Shown here piece by piece: positions 6,471-15,583 of a DNA stretch of 64,000 nt. The stretch covers positions 62,001 through 126,000 of the forward strand of contig JAHBYA010000010.1 of assembly GCA_019636195.1 (NCBI GenBank), read 5' to 3'. A program made the position numbers and the translations under genes. Below the pieces are notes generated by a model, which saw only the letters and a program-made list of their open reading frames with translations, was not told the origin of the DNA and did no database searches. The stretch is from Planctomycetota bacterium. GTDB lineage: Bacteria; Planctomycetota; UBA8742; UBA2392. Every line of letters begins with the position of its first letter. Positions within the stretch are counted from its first letter, which is position 1.

Positions 6471-9458
6471 CTACTTCTTCGGCAGCGCCTCGTACAGCAG
6501 CCGCAGCGGGTGCACCACCTGCGCGCCCTGCTTGCCGTCTTCGCTGGTTTGAACGCCCTGCCGTATCTGCGTCTGGCACACGCCGCAGCTTGTGGTCACG
6601 ACTTCCGGGCGTTCGCGATTGATCCGGTTAAACAGCACGCTGCCGATTTTCATGGACATATCAAAGTTGTCGGTCTTGACGCCGAAGCTGCCGCTAAGGC
6701 CGCAACAGCCCGCATTGAGATTCACCGTGCTGGCCTGGTCCAGCAGGTCAAGCAACTGCCTGGCGTGATGTTCAACGCCCATCACCTTGCTGTGGCAGGG
6801 CGTGTGCCACGCCACTTTACGCGTCAAGGGCGCAAGCTGGGCGCTCATGGCCCCTTCCTTGAACGCGCCCAGCAGCAACTGGTGCGCGTCCATGCACGCC
6901 GCCGCCACCTCGCGCGCGGCGTCGGTGTCCACGATGCGCGGCCACTCGCGTTGCGCCGCCAGCAGGCAACTGGGCGCGCTGAAGACAATCTTGGCCCCGC
7001 GCTGCGCAAACTTGTGAAGCTTTTCGACGTTGGCCGTCAGCTCGCGGGCCGCGCCGCGGCTGTCGCCCTGGGTGATGCGGCTGATGCCGCAGCAATTCAG
7101 GTCAGGGGCGTGCACGGTTACGCCCAGTGCGTGCAGGATTTCAATCAGCGTGTTTTTTTCGCCGTCGGGGTCATAGTACTCGGCGTAGCAGCCGGGAAAG
7201 ACCACGACCTCGGCGGGCAGTTGCGCGCGCACGCGGTCGGGCACTTCCAGCGGCTTCAGCTTGCGCACGCCGTGGCCCTTGCGGTATTGGGGCAGCTTGC
7301 GGCGCTCGTCCAGCCCGGTGGTTTTTTGCGCAATGCCGCGCAGAAAGCGATTTTTCAGCATGCTGTTCGTCAGGCCCGCGACGGTCTGGCCGACCTTGCC
7401 GATCTTGTCAGGGCGTCCCAGCATGTCATTGAAAACGCCGCCCGTTCCCATACGGTCAACGTACTGGTCCCGAAAGCGCATGCTGATGCCGGGGATGTCC
7501 ACCTGCGTGGGGCACTCGACCAGGCACTGCTCGCAGGAAATGCAGAGATCGAGATTGGCCTTGAACTCGGCGTCGGTCAAAAGGCCGGCGTCAAGGCGGC
7601 CGCTGATGACACCGCGCAGCAGGTTGGCCTTGGCGCGGGCGCTGTATTTTTCGTCTTTGCCGACGCGCATCAGGGGGCAGTAGTGGCGGCACTTGCCGCA
7701 GCCGTGGCACTTTTCAATTTCCTGCTGCACTTGCGGGTCATCCAGCGCGGTGCCGGTGCTGACGCGGTCGTACTTGTCGCCCACGCGCAGAAAACTGGTG
7801 ATTGTGCGGTCGGCGTCACGCACGATCTTGTTCAGGGGGTTCAACAGGTAGCGTTCATCGAACAGCTCTTTGACTCTGACAAACAGCGGGTACACCTCGC
7901 CGTAAAATGCTTTCAAATAGGGACTGCGCATGATGCCGTCGCCGTGCTCGCCGCTGATGGTGCCGTTTAAACCCTTGACCATGGCGAAAACTTCGTCGGT
8001 GGCTTTGCGCATGCGCTGGCGGTGGCCCTCATCCTTCGCGTTGGCGAAGGGGTTGACGTGAAGGTTGCCCTCGCCGCCATGTCCGAACAGGTGGGCGTCA
8101 AAACCATTGGTTTCGCAGATTTCCTTGAAGCGACGTATGAACTCGGGCAGCTTCCAGGGCGGCACGGCGCAGTCTTCAATCCAGCGTGTGGGTTTCAGGT
8201 CGCCATTCACGCGGCTCAAAATCGGGCTGGCCACTTTGCGCACAGTCCACGCGCGCTCAAGCTGGTTCGCGTCGTAGGCGGCTTCACCGCCAAACGCCGG
8301 GCCCTGCTTCACGCACAGCTCCAGCGCATCGTCCACGGACTTGCGTGTGGCGTCGGCGCTGTCGTCCCAGTACTCGACGATCAACATGCTTTGCAGCTTG
8401 TCGGGTATGCCCTGGCCAAGGCGCGGGTCGGATTTGGCGGCGACGTCGATGAAGCTGCGATCAAGCACTTCGAGCTTCGTGGGCCGCGTGGGCAGCAGCT
8501 TGACCACGCCCTCGGCCATTTTTTCGTTGCTGTCAAAGTGCAGCGTAAGGCCGGCTTGTTTGCGCGGCAGGTTCAGGACGCGCAGCTTGGCTTCAAGCAG
8601 TATGCCCAATGTGCCTTCGCTGCCTGAAAACAGCCGCGGCATGTCCAGCACGCCGGGTTTGCCGCGGCCGACTTCGGGGTCGGTTTCAATGCGCGGGTAA
8701 TAGCGCTGGATGTCGCCGACAATCGGCGCGCGCAGGACTTCAAACAGGTTGTAGCCGCTGCTGCTGCGTGTGGCTTCGGGCCGCTTTTCGTGCAGCAGGT
8801 TTGCGTTGTCCAGCGCCAGCTTCAGCACGGCCTGCGCCAGGCGCTTCTCGGTGTCGCTTGCGTCCTGCGGAAAGTCGACAACGCCGCCGGGCCGCACGTC
8901 CAGCGGGCGCAGCGTTACGCGCTCGCCGCTTGCCAGCAGCACGTCAAGCTCAAGCAGATAGTCTTTGGCTGTGCCCCAGCGGATCGATTTTGCGCCGCCG
9001 CTGTTGTTGCTGACCATGGCGCCCACGGTGCACCACGGGCTGCTGCTGGGGTCCGGCGGCCAGAACATGTTGAAGCCGCCAAGTTCGGCATCAAAATCGT
9101 CTTTGACCACGCCCGGCTGTACGCGCGCCCACTGGCCTGTGGGGTGGACTTCCAGTACGCGGTTCATGTGCACGCTGAAGTCAAGGATGATGCCCTGGCC
9201 CAGCGATTGGCCGGCAACGCCGCTGCCCGCGCCGCGGCACGTGACGGGCACCTGGTGCTCGCGGGCGAACTGCATGGCCCTGGTTACGTCGTCAGCGTCG
9301 CGGGGCTCGACAACGCAACTGGGCCAGACCTCGACGACGCTGGCGCTGCTGGCGTACAGGGCGCGGGCGATGTCGTCGTCGCGCACCGAGCCCTTGAGCT
9401 GCCGCCGCAGGCGCGAGTAGTCCAGCTTGTAGCGCTTGTCGGAGTACGCGGCGGGCAT
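6471..9458 (-). CDS. FAD-linked oxidase / Fe-S oxidoreductase fusion (YdiJ or D-lactate dehydrogenase-like)
   Basis: A 995-residue cytoplasmic or membrane-associated oxidoreductase. The N-terminal PCMH-type FAD domain (about residues 40-270) contains PVTCRGAGSGVAGQSLGQG. An FAD-oxidase C-terminal domain follows (to about 545; HLFGHGGEGNLHVNPFA). Next is a ferredoxin-like region with CHGCGKCRHYCP near residue 583 and CISCEQCLVECP near 635, each suited to a 4Fe-4S cluster. Two CCG-type heterodisulfide-reductase-like domains end the protein (LNCCGIS and NAGCCGLSGSFG). This matches the YdiJ/Dld-type 2-hydroxyacid dehydrogenases; lactate or D-2-hydroxyglutarate are plausible substrates, but the sequence does not decide. 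A MarR gene lies immediately upstream on the same strand and may control it. Confidence 0.9.
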   Translation of the reverse strand: MPAAYSDKRYKLDYSRLRRQLKGSVRDDDIARALYASSASVVEVWPSCVVEPRDADDVTRAMQFAREHQVPVTCRGAGSGVAGQSLGQGIILDFSVHMNRVLEVHPTGQWARVQPGVVKDDFDAELGGFNMFWPPDPSSSPWCTVGAMVSNNSGGAKSIRWGTAKDYLLELDVLLASGERVTLRPLDVRPGGVVDFPQDASDTEKRLAQAVLKLALDNANLLHEKRPEATRSSSGYNLFEVLRAPIVGDIQRYYPRIETDPEVGRGKPGVLDMPRLFSGSEGTLGILLEAKLRVLNLPRKQAGLTLHFDSNEKMAEGVVKLLPTRPTKLEVLDRSFIDVAAKSDPRLGQGIPDKLQSMLIVEYWDDSADATRKSVDDALELCVKQGPAFGGEAAYDANQLERAWTVRKVASPILSRVNGDLKPTRWIEDCAVPPWKLPEFIRRFKEICETNGFDAHLFGHGGEGNLHVNPFANAKDEGHRQRMRKATDEVFAMVKGLNGTISGEHGDGIMRSPYLKAFYGEVYPLFVRVKELFDERYLLNPLNKIVRDADRTITSFLRVGDKYDRVSTGTALDDPQVQQEIEKCHGCGKCRHYCPLMRVGKDEKYSARAKANLLRGVISGRLDAGLLTDAEFKANLDLCISCEQCLVECPTQVDIPGISMRFRDQYVDRMGTGGVFNDMLGRPDKIGKVGQTVAGLTNSMLKNRFLRGIAQKTTGLDERRKLPQYRKGHGVRKLKPLEVPDRVRAQLPAEVVVFPGCYAEYYDPDGEKNTLIEILHALGVTVHAPDLNCCGISRITQGDSRGAARELTANVEKLHKFAQRGAKIVFSAPSCLLAAQREWPRIVDTDAAREVAAACMDAHQLLLGAFKEGAMSAQLAPLTRKVAWHTPCHSKVMGVEHHARQLLDLLDQASTVNLNAGCCGLSGSFGVKTDNFDMSMKIGSVLFNRINRERPEVVTTSCGVCQTQIRQGVQTSEDGKQGAQVVHPLRLLYEALPKK

Positions 9459-9529
9459 AACGAGGTTATACAGGGTTCGGGTGCCATGCGGCAGGCATGG
9501 CTGGGAATGCTGCCATCAGGGCCGAGTCC

Positions 9530-9964
9530 TCAATCAAACTTGAACCTGTCGATCGTGCGCATGAGTTGACTGAGCTCGTCGTCGCCGACCTGCTCAAGCA
9601 CGCGGTTGAGCAGCTTCTCAAACTCGGGGTCGATGCGAGTCAGCAGCCGTTGCCCCGCGGTCGTGATCTCGACGAGGTTCTTGCGCCTGTCGCTGTGCCC
9701 CTTGCGCCGGATCAGCCTGCGCTCTTCCAGCTTGTCCAGGATCCAGGTGGTGTTGGCCCTGGATGCAATCAGCCGCTCAGCCAGCTCTGCCTGGGTCAGC
9801 GACTCGCCGCGCTTTTCTGCGCCGCGCAGGATGCGCAGGGCGTTGTACTGGCTTTCGGTCAGCTCAAAGCGGCGCACGGTGGCATTGACAGCGCGGAAGA
9901 GCTGGTTGGCAGTAAACACCATGCGCGCAACGGCGCGGCTTCTCTGGATGTAGGTCTCGTCCAT
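9530..9964 (-). CDS. MarR-family transcriptional regulator
   Basis: A 144-residue winged-helix regulator. It has the MarR layout: an N-terminal dimerisation helix, LTESQYNALRILRGAEKRGESLTQAEL (helix-turn-helix entry), and a wing with KLEERRLIRRKGHSDRRKN, matching the family's DxRR signature. The gene precedes the flavin/Fe-S oxidoreductase by 71 bp in the same direction and is divergent from the HD phosphodiesterase gene. A perfect 8-bp palindrome lies 13 bp upstream of its start, consistent with autorepression. Confidence 0.88.
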   Translation of the reverse strand: MDETYIQRSRAVARMVFTANQLFRAVNATVRRFELTESQYNALRILRGAEKRGESLTQAELAERLIASRANTTWILDKLEERRLIRRKGHSDRRKNLVEITTAGQRLLTRIDPEFEKLLNRVLEQVGDDELSQLMRTIDRFKFD

Positions 9965-9976
9965 AATGGCCCTGGG

Positions 9977-9998
9977 TGAATGATTCTATGATCATTCA
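9977..9998. promoter_or_regulatory. Candidate MarR operator
   Basis: A perfect inverted repeat, TGAATGAT-N6-ATCATTCA, just upstream of the marR start and in AT-richer DNA than the surroundings. Its size fits MarR operators. It could also affect the divergent gene at 10141. Confidence 0.6.
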
Positions 9999-10140
9999 AC
10001 TTCGATGGAATGGCGGCGGGGACTCGGCCAAACGCAAATCCCATAGCGCCCACTAACCTCCTGCTGGACTACTACCTTTACCCCAAGCCCTTCGTGCTAT
10101 ACTTGCCGGATGCTCCGTTGGGGCACTGGCGGATGAACGC

Positions 10141-11760
10141 ATGGCGTTTTCCGAACTGCAAGAGCGCAAACTTGAACTGATCGAGCAACGCCTCGGCGAG
10201 CACGAGCGCTCACAATCCGCAATCGACTGGAGCGTCTGGACGCCGCGCGTCATCGGCGCCGCAACATTCACGCTGCTGATGGTCGCCGTCATCCTGGCGC
10301 CGTACCAGAACCTGCAACCGGCGCGCATCGGCGGGCAAGTGATGCTGGTGGTCGGTTTTGTCGCGCTGTATGGCTTCTACTTGTCGCGCTTTCGGGTTGA
10401 GCTGTTCAATGAGCGCCGCAAGCAGATGTTTTATGCAAGCAGCGTGCTGCTTTCCGCCGCCATTACACAGGCCGTGGCCGTCGTCGGCGCCGAGTACGCC
10501 CCCGAAATGCTGCAATCGGCTGTGACGCCGGGCGTGCTTTTCGGCGTGCTGCTGCTGTGCGGCATTGCCTATGCCGTGGTGTTTGACCAACGCTTTGCGA
10601 TCGACGCCTTGCTGTTCACGACGCTGGCCAACGCCGTCGTGCTGCTGTCCGCCGACCGCTTTCAACCCATACCGCTGTCGGTCGCTCTGGCGGCTGCACT
10701 TACCGCGGTGCTGTTCACGCGCAACCTGCGTTCGCGCTACAAGCTTGCCCTGGTCGGCGTGGCCGCGGGCATTGCGGCGGCCGTGATCCTGGTGGCGCTG
10801 TGGCTGATCGGCATTGAACAGATCTGGGCCACGGCCACCGAGCTTACGTGGCTGAAGCTCGTGTTCTGGGCTTTGGGCGCCATCATCATCGGCGCCGCCG
10901 TCGGCGTGTTCAGTACATTTCTGCTGCCGGTCTTTGAGCGCGTATTTGCCATCACCACCGACCTGCGATTGATTGAGCTTCTTGAGGGCGAGCACCCGCT
11001 GATCAGCCTGATGCAGCAGCGCGCGCCCGGCACATGGCAGCACACCCAGAACGTCGCCAACTTCACCAAGCGCGCCTGCCAGGCCATCGGGGCCAACGCC
11101 CTGCTGGGCGAGGTCGGCATCAAGTTTCACGACCTTGGCAAAATGGTGCGGCCGGAATACTTCACCGAGAACGAGCCCGAATCAAAGCTGCTGCACGACC
11201 GCCTGAGTCCGATGATGTCGGCGCTGATCATCCTCAGCCACGTCAGCGACGGCGTGCTGATGGCCCGCAAAGCCAAGCTGCCGCTGATCCTGGAAGACTT
11301 CATTACCGGCCACCACGGCACCGCCGTCATCAAGTACTTTTACTACAAGGCCAAAGAGCAAGCCCGCGAAGGCGAGACCATTGAAGAAGGCCAGTTTCGC
11401 TACCCCGGCCCCAAGCCCCAGCGCAAGGAAAGCGCGATTGCCGCCATTGCCGACCAGGTTGAGGCCACGGCACGCAGTCGTTTTGCCGGCGGCGTAAGCC
11501 ACCCCGACGACATACGCAACATGGTGCACACGGCGATCATCGACAAGCTGCTTGATGGCCAGTTTGACGAATGCGACATCACGATCGCCGAGTGGAAAGT
11601 AGTGGAAGACTCACTGGTGAAGAGCCTCGCCAGCATGTACCACCATCGCGTCAAGTACCCCGACGACCCGGACAAGGACAAGCGCAAAGCCGCCATGGAA
11701 GCGCGCGAAAAGTACCGGCAAGAGCTCGCCAAGCGCCGCGAACGTATTCTGACGCAGTAA
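10141..11760 (+). CDS. Membrane HD-domain phosphodiesterase (PgpH/7TMR-HD-like)
   Basis: A 539-residue protein with about seven or eight hydrophobic segments between residues 35 and 265, then a cytoplasmic HD domain (about 295-490). HD motifs seen are the first histidine in WQHTQNVANFTKRA, the HD pair in KFHDLGKMVRPEYF, LSHVSDGV, and the downstream metal-site pair in ITGHHGTAVIKYFYY. This is the pattern of 7TMR-HD proteins such as PgpH, which hydrolyse cyclic-di-AMP. Those are usually 700-800 residues with a large extracellular domain; here that domain is missing. The catalytic residues look intact. It is divergent from the MarR gene. Confidence 0.85.
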   Translation: MAFSELQERKLELIEQRLGEHERSQSAIDWSVWTPRVIGAATFTLLMVAVILAPYQNLQPARIGGQVMLVVGFVALYGFYLSRFRVELFNERRKQMFYASSVLLSAAITQAVAVVGAEYAPEMLQSAVTPGVLFGVLLLCGIAYAVVFDQRFAIDALLFTTLANAVVLLSADRFQPIPLSVALAAALTAVLFTRNLRSRYKLALVGVAAGIAAAVILVALWLIGIEQIWATATELTWLKLVFWALGAIIIGAAVGVFSTFLLPVFERVFAITTDLRLIELLEGEHPLISLMQQRAPGTWQHTQNVANFTKRACQAIGANALLGEVGIKFHDLGKMVRPEYFTENEPESKLLHDRLSPMMSALIILSHVSDGVLMARKAKLPLILEDFITGHHGTAVIKYFYYKAKEQAREGETIEEGQFRYPGPKPQRKESAIAAIADQVEATARSRFAGGVSHPDDIRNMVHTAIIDKLLDGQFDECDITIAEWKVVEDSLVKSLASMYHHRVKYPDDPDKDKRKAAMEAREKYRQELAKRRERILTQ

Positions 11761-11775
11761 CCCCCGGCACTTGCT

Positions 11776-11799
11776 CCGGCTGGCAGCGTTAGCAGCCGG
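11776..11799. terminator. Candidate bidirectional terminator hairpin
   Basis: CCGGCTG and CAGCCGG (7 bp) flank a 10-nt loop just after the HD gene stop, overlapping the end of a small opposite-strand ORF. There is no T-tract. Confidence 0.4.
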
Positions 11800-12022
11800 C
11801 CATGCGGGCCAACGGGGTTTCGCATTCGGCCTTGCGGCGCTGGCGGCGCTTGCGCAGGCCTGCCCGCGCAAATTTCAGTGCGCGCACCAGCAGGGCGTCG
11901 TAGAGGCGGTCGCGCAGGCTGACGCGCCTGCGGCGTGCGTACTGTTTGCGCGAAACGGGTTTCTCGCGTGCCGGGCCCACGTGGGCCAGCGGCGATTGGG
12001 TTGATGCGAAATGCGATAACAC
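11789..12022 (-). CDS. Small basic hypothetical protein
   Basis: A 77-residue Arg/Lys-rich ORF starting with GTG, preceded by GGAGA about seven bases upstream, a good ribosome-binding site. Its composition (RKQYARRRRVSLRDR, RKRRQRRKAE) suggests a nucleic-acid- or ribosome-associated peptide, but I do not recognise a family. It fills most of the 400-bp gap between the HD gene and the convergent ferritin-like gene. I see nothing else in 12023-12161. A chance ORF cannot be excluded. Confidence 0.4.
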   Translation of the reverse strand: MLSHFASTQSPLAHVGPAREKPVSRKQYARRRRVSLRDRLYDALLVRALKFARAGLRKRRQRRKAECETPLARMAGC

Positions 12023-12161
12023 GGCAGTCTCCGGTCAGCTATCCAGCGTCCAAACTCGTCGCAAACTGAACGAAGGCCGGTTTCGGTTTGTTCCAGATAT
12101 TGACGCGTCAAGAGTCACAGCCGGACGCGACCGGCTTGGGACAGACTGCCGCGCGGACTGT

Positions 12162-13037
12162 TCAAGCGGCTTTGATTACCGGTATGCCGGCGGCGTTTTT
12201 AACCTCGGCGAGTTTCATCACCTCGGCCAGGTAGGCGTCGCGCATGTAGGTGTGGGTCAGGCGCTTCTTGCCGAACCAGCGCCAGAACGCGAGTTTGCGC
12301 AGCGTCTTGCGCGTCACGGCGCCAACGATCAGCGCAAACGTCTCCAGGCGACCGTACTCGGCCAGCGGCTTGCTTGTCATGCCCATGCGTTGCAGGCGCA
12401 GGTCGGTGGTCTGGATGATCTTGCCCAGGTACTCAGGGATCATGCGCATCACCGGGTGGCCTTGATCGACGCGCTTGCCGATCCAGCGCTCGAAACGCTT
12501 CACGACCCACAGGCTGAGCAGGTGCAGGCCCAGCAGGCGCTTGCGCAACTTCGGGTTCTTGGCCAGCGCCTTCATGGTCTGCTGCTCGCCGAAATCAACG
12601 TGGCCTTCCTCTTGCCGCGCGGCCGCGTCCAGCCGCCTGGCCAGCTTTTCGTCGTCAAGGCACGCGATGATGGCGTAAAAGATCATCAGCACGAAGCCCT
12701 CGCCCTGGGCCATTTCCAGGGCGCAATGTTCTTCCCAGTCGTCGCTTTCGCTGCTGAGAAACTTCACGACCGGGTGCACCTTTACCGGCCGCGCGTCAAG
12801 CCACTTGAAGAACTCCATAAACACATCGACGTGCTGCAACTCTTCGATGCACTGACGGGCCAGAAACTTGGCGCTTTCAACGTCGGGCGCGTGCAGGATC
12901 CAGTGCCCGACCTGGATGCCCGTGACCTCGCCGTACAGAAACTGGCTCGCAATCCATGCCAGCAGGTCGCGGTCTTTCACGCGGTCGAACTTCGCGCCGC
13001 GAAAGTCAAAAGCCATCTCTTCCCGGGTCAGCAGCAT
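12162..13037 (-). CDS. Ferritin-like di-iron protein
   Basis: A 291-residue helical protein with paired di-iron ligands: GEVTGIQVG in an early helix, EELQHVD, and EEGHVDFGEQQ about 80 residues later. This is the ExxH spacing of ferritin-like carboxylate di-iron proteins (rubrerythrin, MiaE, di-iron oxygenase relatives). The C-terminal 100 residues are basic and helical. No close family was recognised; an oxidase or hydroxylase role is possible. The start ATG (MLLTREEMAFDF) was chosen over a 44-codon upstream extension that lacks protein-like composition. Confidence 0.7.
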   Translation of the reverse strand: MLLTREEMAFDFRGAKFDRVKDRDLLAWIASQFLYGEVTGIQVGHWILHAPDVESAKFLARQCIEELQHVDVFMEFFKWLDARPVKVHPVVKFLSSESDDWEEHCALEMAQGEGFVLMIFYAIIACLDDEKLARRLDAAARQEEGHVDFGEQQTMKALAKNPKLRKRLLGLHLLSLWVVKRFERWIGKRVDQGHPVMRMIPEYLGKIIQTTDLRLQRMGMTSKPLAEYGRLETFALIVGAVTRKTLRKLAFWRWFGKKRLTHTYMRDAYLAEVMKLAEVKNAAGIPVIKAA

Positions 13038-13221
13038 CGTCGTCTCCAACCCGCATTTAACCGCCAATGGACCAAAGCGCCAGCATTGCGCCGGAGAATC
13101 GCAGCCAGTTGAAGAACGGTTTTGGCCCCCTAGCCATCGCCGAGGCGGCGATGACACGCCATTGGCCAAAAGCCGATGCTACGGTGGGGCGCCTGCGGCT
13201 GGAGGTGGCGCACCATGAACA

Positions 13222-13250
13222 ACGAAGCCCGGGGCTGGCCCGGGCTTCGT
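13222..13250 (-). terminator. Strong hairpin downstream of the zinc-ribbon protein
   Basis: A perfect 12-bp stem (ACGAAGCCCGGG/CCCGGGCTTCGT) with a 5-nt loop, about 20 bp after the stop of the minus-strand gene at 13271. It is likely that gene's transcription terminator. Confidence 0.65.
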
Positions 13251-13270
13251 GTGGGTTCACTTGTGCACGG

Positions 13271-15523
13271 CTACTCGTCAACGCTGAAGCGTTCAATGCT
13301 GAAGGCTAGGCCGTTGACGCTGCGCAGGCCGACCTTGCCGCTGCCGTCAGCCGCCTTGTCAGTGCCCAGCAGCGCCTTGCCGTTGTATGTGCCGGCAATG
13401 TTGGTGCCGCGAAACACCAGGTGAATTGTGTCGTACTCGCCGTCGCGGTTCCAGCCAGGCAACGGCAGGTAGTCACCGCGGGCGTCGCCGACCAGCGTGA
13501 TGCTCTTGCCGCCGCTAACGCGCACGATGCGGTAGTAGCCGTCGCAGCGGATTTGCAGCGCATGGTAGTTGTTCACGTCGCTGAACCGGAACTGCACTTC
13601 ATAGGCTTTGCTGGTGTTGCCGGTGGTGCGCCGGTCAGTTTCGGACAGGTTCTTCCATATGCTGAGGCGAATCTCGCCGGTGCCGACGTTGCCGGACATC
13701 GTGAACGCCTTGTTGGAGCCGACTTCGATGGCGCCCGGCACGCCCGGCTGACCTTGCACATACTTCACGCCGCTGGGCAGCCAGTCCCAGGTGTAGCGGG
13801 GGTTGCTCAGGTCTTCATTGAAGTAATCGACGGCCTTGCCCGGCTGGGCGGGTTTTGGCTTTGGCCGCTCATAGGACGGCCAGTCCCGCTTGTACGGGTC
13901 CTCTTTGGGCTGAGCGGGTTCCGGCTTCGGCTCGGGCTTTGGCTCGGGCTTCGGCTCCGGTTTCGGCTCGGGCTTCGGCTCCGGTTTCGGCTCGGGCTTT
14001 GGCTCCGGCTCGGGTTCCGGTTCGGGCTTTGGCTCCGGTTTCGGTTCGGGCTTTGGCTCCGGCTCGGGTTCCGGTTCGGGCTTTGGCTCGGGCTCGGGTT
14101 CCGGTTCGGGCTTTGGCTCGGGCTCGGGTTCCGGTTCGGGCTTTGGCTCCGGCTGGGGTTCCGGTTCGGGCTTTGGCTCGGGCTCGGGTTCCGGTTCGGG
14201 CTTTGGCTCGGGCTCGGGTTCCGGTTCGGGCTTTGGTTCCGGCTCGGGTTCCGGTTCGGGCTTTGGTTCCGGCTCGGGTTCCGGTTCGGGCTTTGGTTCC
14301 GGCTCGGGTTCCGGTTCGGGCTTTGGTTCCGGTTCGGGCTTGGGTTCGGGCTTTGGTTCGGGCTTCGGTTCGGGCTTCGGTTCCGGTTCAGGCTTGGGCT
14401 CGGGCTTGGGCTCCGGTTCGGGCTTGGGTTCGGGCTTTGGTTCCGGTTCGGGCTTGGGCTCGGGCTTGGGCTCCGGTTCCTGATTGCCGGCTGGGGCGGG
14501 TGCTGCTTTTGTGCTGTCGTCGTGGCCGCCTACCTGCTTGGCGATGCTGTTCAGCCAGTCCTGGTTGGTCAGGCCCACAGCCTCACGCACCTGCGGCACA
14601 TACACAAGTGCGGCGAAAGCGGCGATATCCAGCAACAGGAACAGCAGCAGCAGCTTGACCAGGATGCCGCCGCCCTTCTTCTTTTCCTTGGCGCCGGGTG
14701 TCGCGCCCACCCCCTTGGTCTTGGCGGGCAGTTTGCGGCCAGTATCTGCTTTGTCGATCTTGCCAGTGCCCTTGGGCAGTTCGCCCTTGCCCGGCAGCTT
14801 GCTGGTGCCCTTGGGCAGCGCGCCCTTGCCCGGCAGTGTGCCCTTGCCCGGAAGTTTCAGGCCTTTGCCGGGCAGCTTCTTTCCGGCGGCAGCCCCCTCG
14901 AGTTCATCGCCTGCCGCTTCCTCTCGTAGTTCATCCGGCAGTTCATCCGGCACTTCATCGGCGACTTCATCTTCGGGTGGCAGGCCGCCTGCGGGCATGT
15001 CGAGGGCAGTGTCGCCGCTGGGTACGAAGTCGCTGACCGTGTCACCGCTGCCGGGAATCTCGTCAACGACCGTGTCGCCGGACGATGTCTGGTCTGGCAG
15101 GAAGTCAGAGTGGGTGTCGCCTGAGCCCCATGTGTCGCTGACCGTGTCTTCGCCGCTTGATGCGCCCGGCAACACAGTCTCCGAAAAGTCCTGCGCGCCG
15201 GGGTACTGGGTCGCGAAATCATCGCGCCCTGTGGGCACCTGGGTCGCAAAGTCGTCGTGCCCGGTGGGCACCTGTGTGGCGAAGTCATCGCCGGCGCCCG
15301 GGCGTTGCAGGCCGGGCGCGCCGTCGTCTTCCATGGCCACAGAATCGACCTGGGTGCGCCCGCTGGCATCAACTTTGTCGAAGTCATCCGCAGCGGGGGG
15401 CGCCGAAGCACCGCCCACGCGAAACACGCCCTGGCACGATTTGCACTTGATGCGCTTTCCGAACAACTCATCGGGAAGCACGAAGTTCTTGCCGCAGTGC
15501 GGGCAATCGGTTCCAAGAGGCAT
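13271..15523 (-). CDS. Zinc-ribbon / single-TM / Pro-Glu-Lys-repeat / LamG-like surface protein
   Basis: A 750-residue mosaic. Residues 1-40 are an MJ0042-type zinc ribbon (CPHCGKNF and CKSCQG). Residues 40-190 are acidic and rich in DFATQVPTG- and SGDTVSD-type repeats. Residues 190-275 carry LPGKG repeats. A transmembrane helix at about 285-307 ([20 protein letters not shown]) follows. Residues about 349-535 are almost entirely PEP/KPEP units. The C-terminal 190 residues resemble a LamG/3-keto-disaccharide-hydrolase-like beta-sandwich ([14 protein letters not shown]). The layout suggests a cytoplasmic zinc ribbon, a membrane anchor, a rigid proline-rich stalk through the periplasm, and an outer carbohydrate-type domain. 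Function unknown. Threonine-rich cytoplasmic repeats could be kinase substrates (inference). Confidence 0.8.
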   Translation of the reverse strand: MPLGTDCPHCGKNFVLPDELFGKRIKCKSCQGVFRVGGASAPPAADDFDKVDASGRTQVDSVAMEDDGAPGLQRPGAGDDFATQVPTGHDDFATQVPTGRDDFATQYPGAQDFSETVLPGASSGEDTVSDTWGSGDTHSDFLPDQTSSGDTVVDEIPGSGDTVSDFVPSGDTALDMPAGGLPPEDEVADEVPDELPDELREEAAGDELEGAAAGKKLPGKGLKLPGKGTLPGKGALPKGTSKLPGKGELPKGTGKIDKADTGRKLPAKTKGVGATPGAKEKKKGGGILVKLLLLFLLLDIAAFAALVYVPQVREAVGLTNQDWLNSIAKQVGGHDDSTKAAPAPAGNQEPEPKPEPKPEPEPKPEPKPEPEPKPEPKPEPEPKPEPKPEPKPEPKPEPEPKPEPEPEPEPKPEPEPEPEPKPEPEPEPEPKPEPEPEPEPKPEPEPEPEPKPEPEPQPEPKPEPEPEPEPKPEPEPEPEPKPEPEPEPEPKPEPKPEPKPEPEPEPEPKPEPKPEPKPEPKPEPKPEPKPEPKPEPAQPKEDPYKRDWPSYERPKPKPAQPGKAVDYFNEDLSNPRYTWDWLPSGVKYVQGQPGVPGAIEVGSNKAFTMSGNVGTGEIRLSIWKNLSETDRRTTGNTSKAYEVQFRFSDVNNYHALQIRCDGYYRIVRVSGGKSITLVGDARGDYLPLPGWNRDGEYDTIHLVFRGTNIAGTYNGKALLGTDKAADGSGKVGLRSVNGLAFSIERFSVDE
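13920..14480 (-). repeat. In-frame 30-nt tandem repeats coding ([10 protein letters not shown])n
   Basis: Near-identical units of about 30 nt, such as CTCGGGTTCCGGTTCGGGCT on the plus strand, coding Pro at every second residue with Glu or Lys between. Copies are homogeneous in the middle and degenerate at both ends, as expected of slippage or unequal-crossover expansion. Confidence 0.9.
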
Positions 15524-15583
15524 AGCGTCCTCCGGTGAAAGACGAGCACAATGCTATCGGGCAGGCGGACCTGCCGTAAGCCC

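Noticed and set aside
6063..7970. 635-codon plus-strand ORF antisense to the oxidoreductase and yajQ
   Set aside because: It spans two unrelated certain genes on the other strand, and its protein has no recognisable motif.
13920..14480. CRISPR-like periodicity
   Set aside because: Repeats are contiguous without unique spacers, in frame, and code a proline-rich stalk.
13421..14929. Plus-strand ORF rich in Gly-Leu-Arg-Phe repeats
   Set aside because: It is the antisense reading of the Pro-Glu-Lys repeats and has no start signal.
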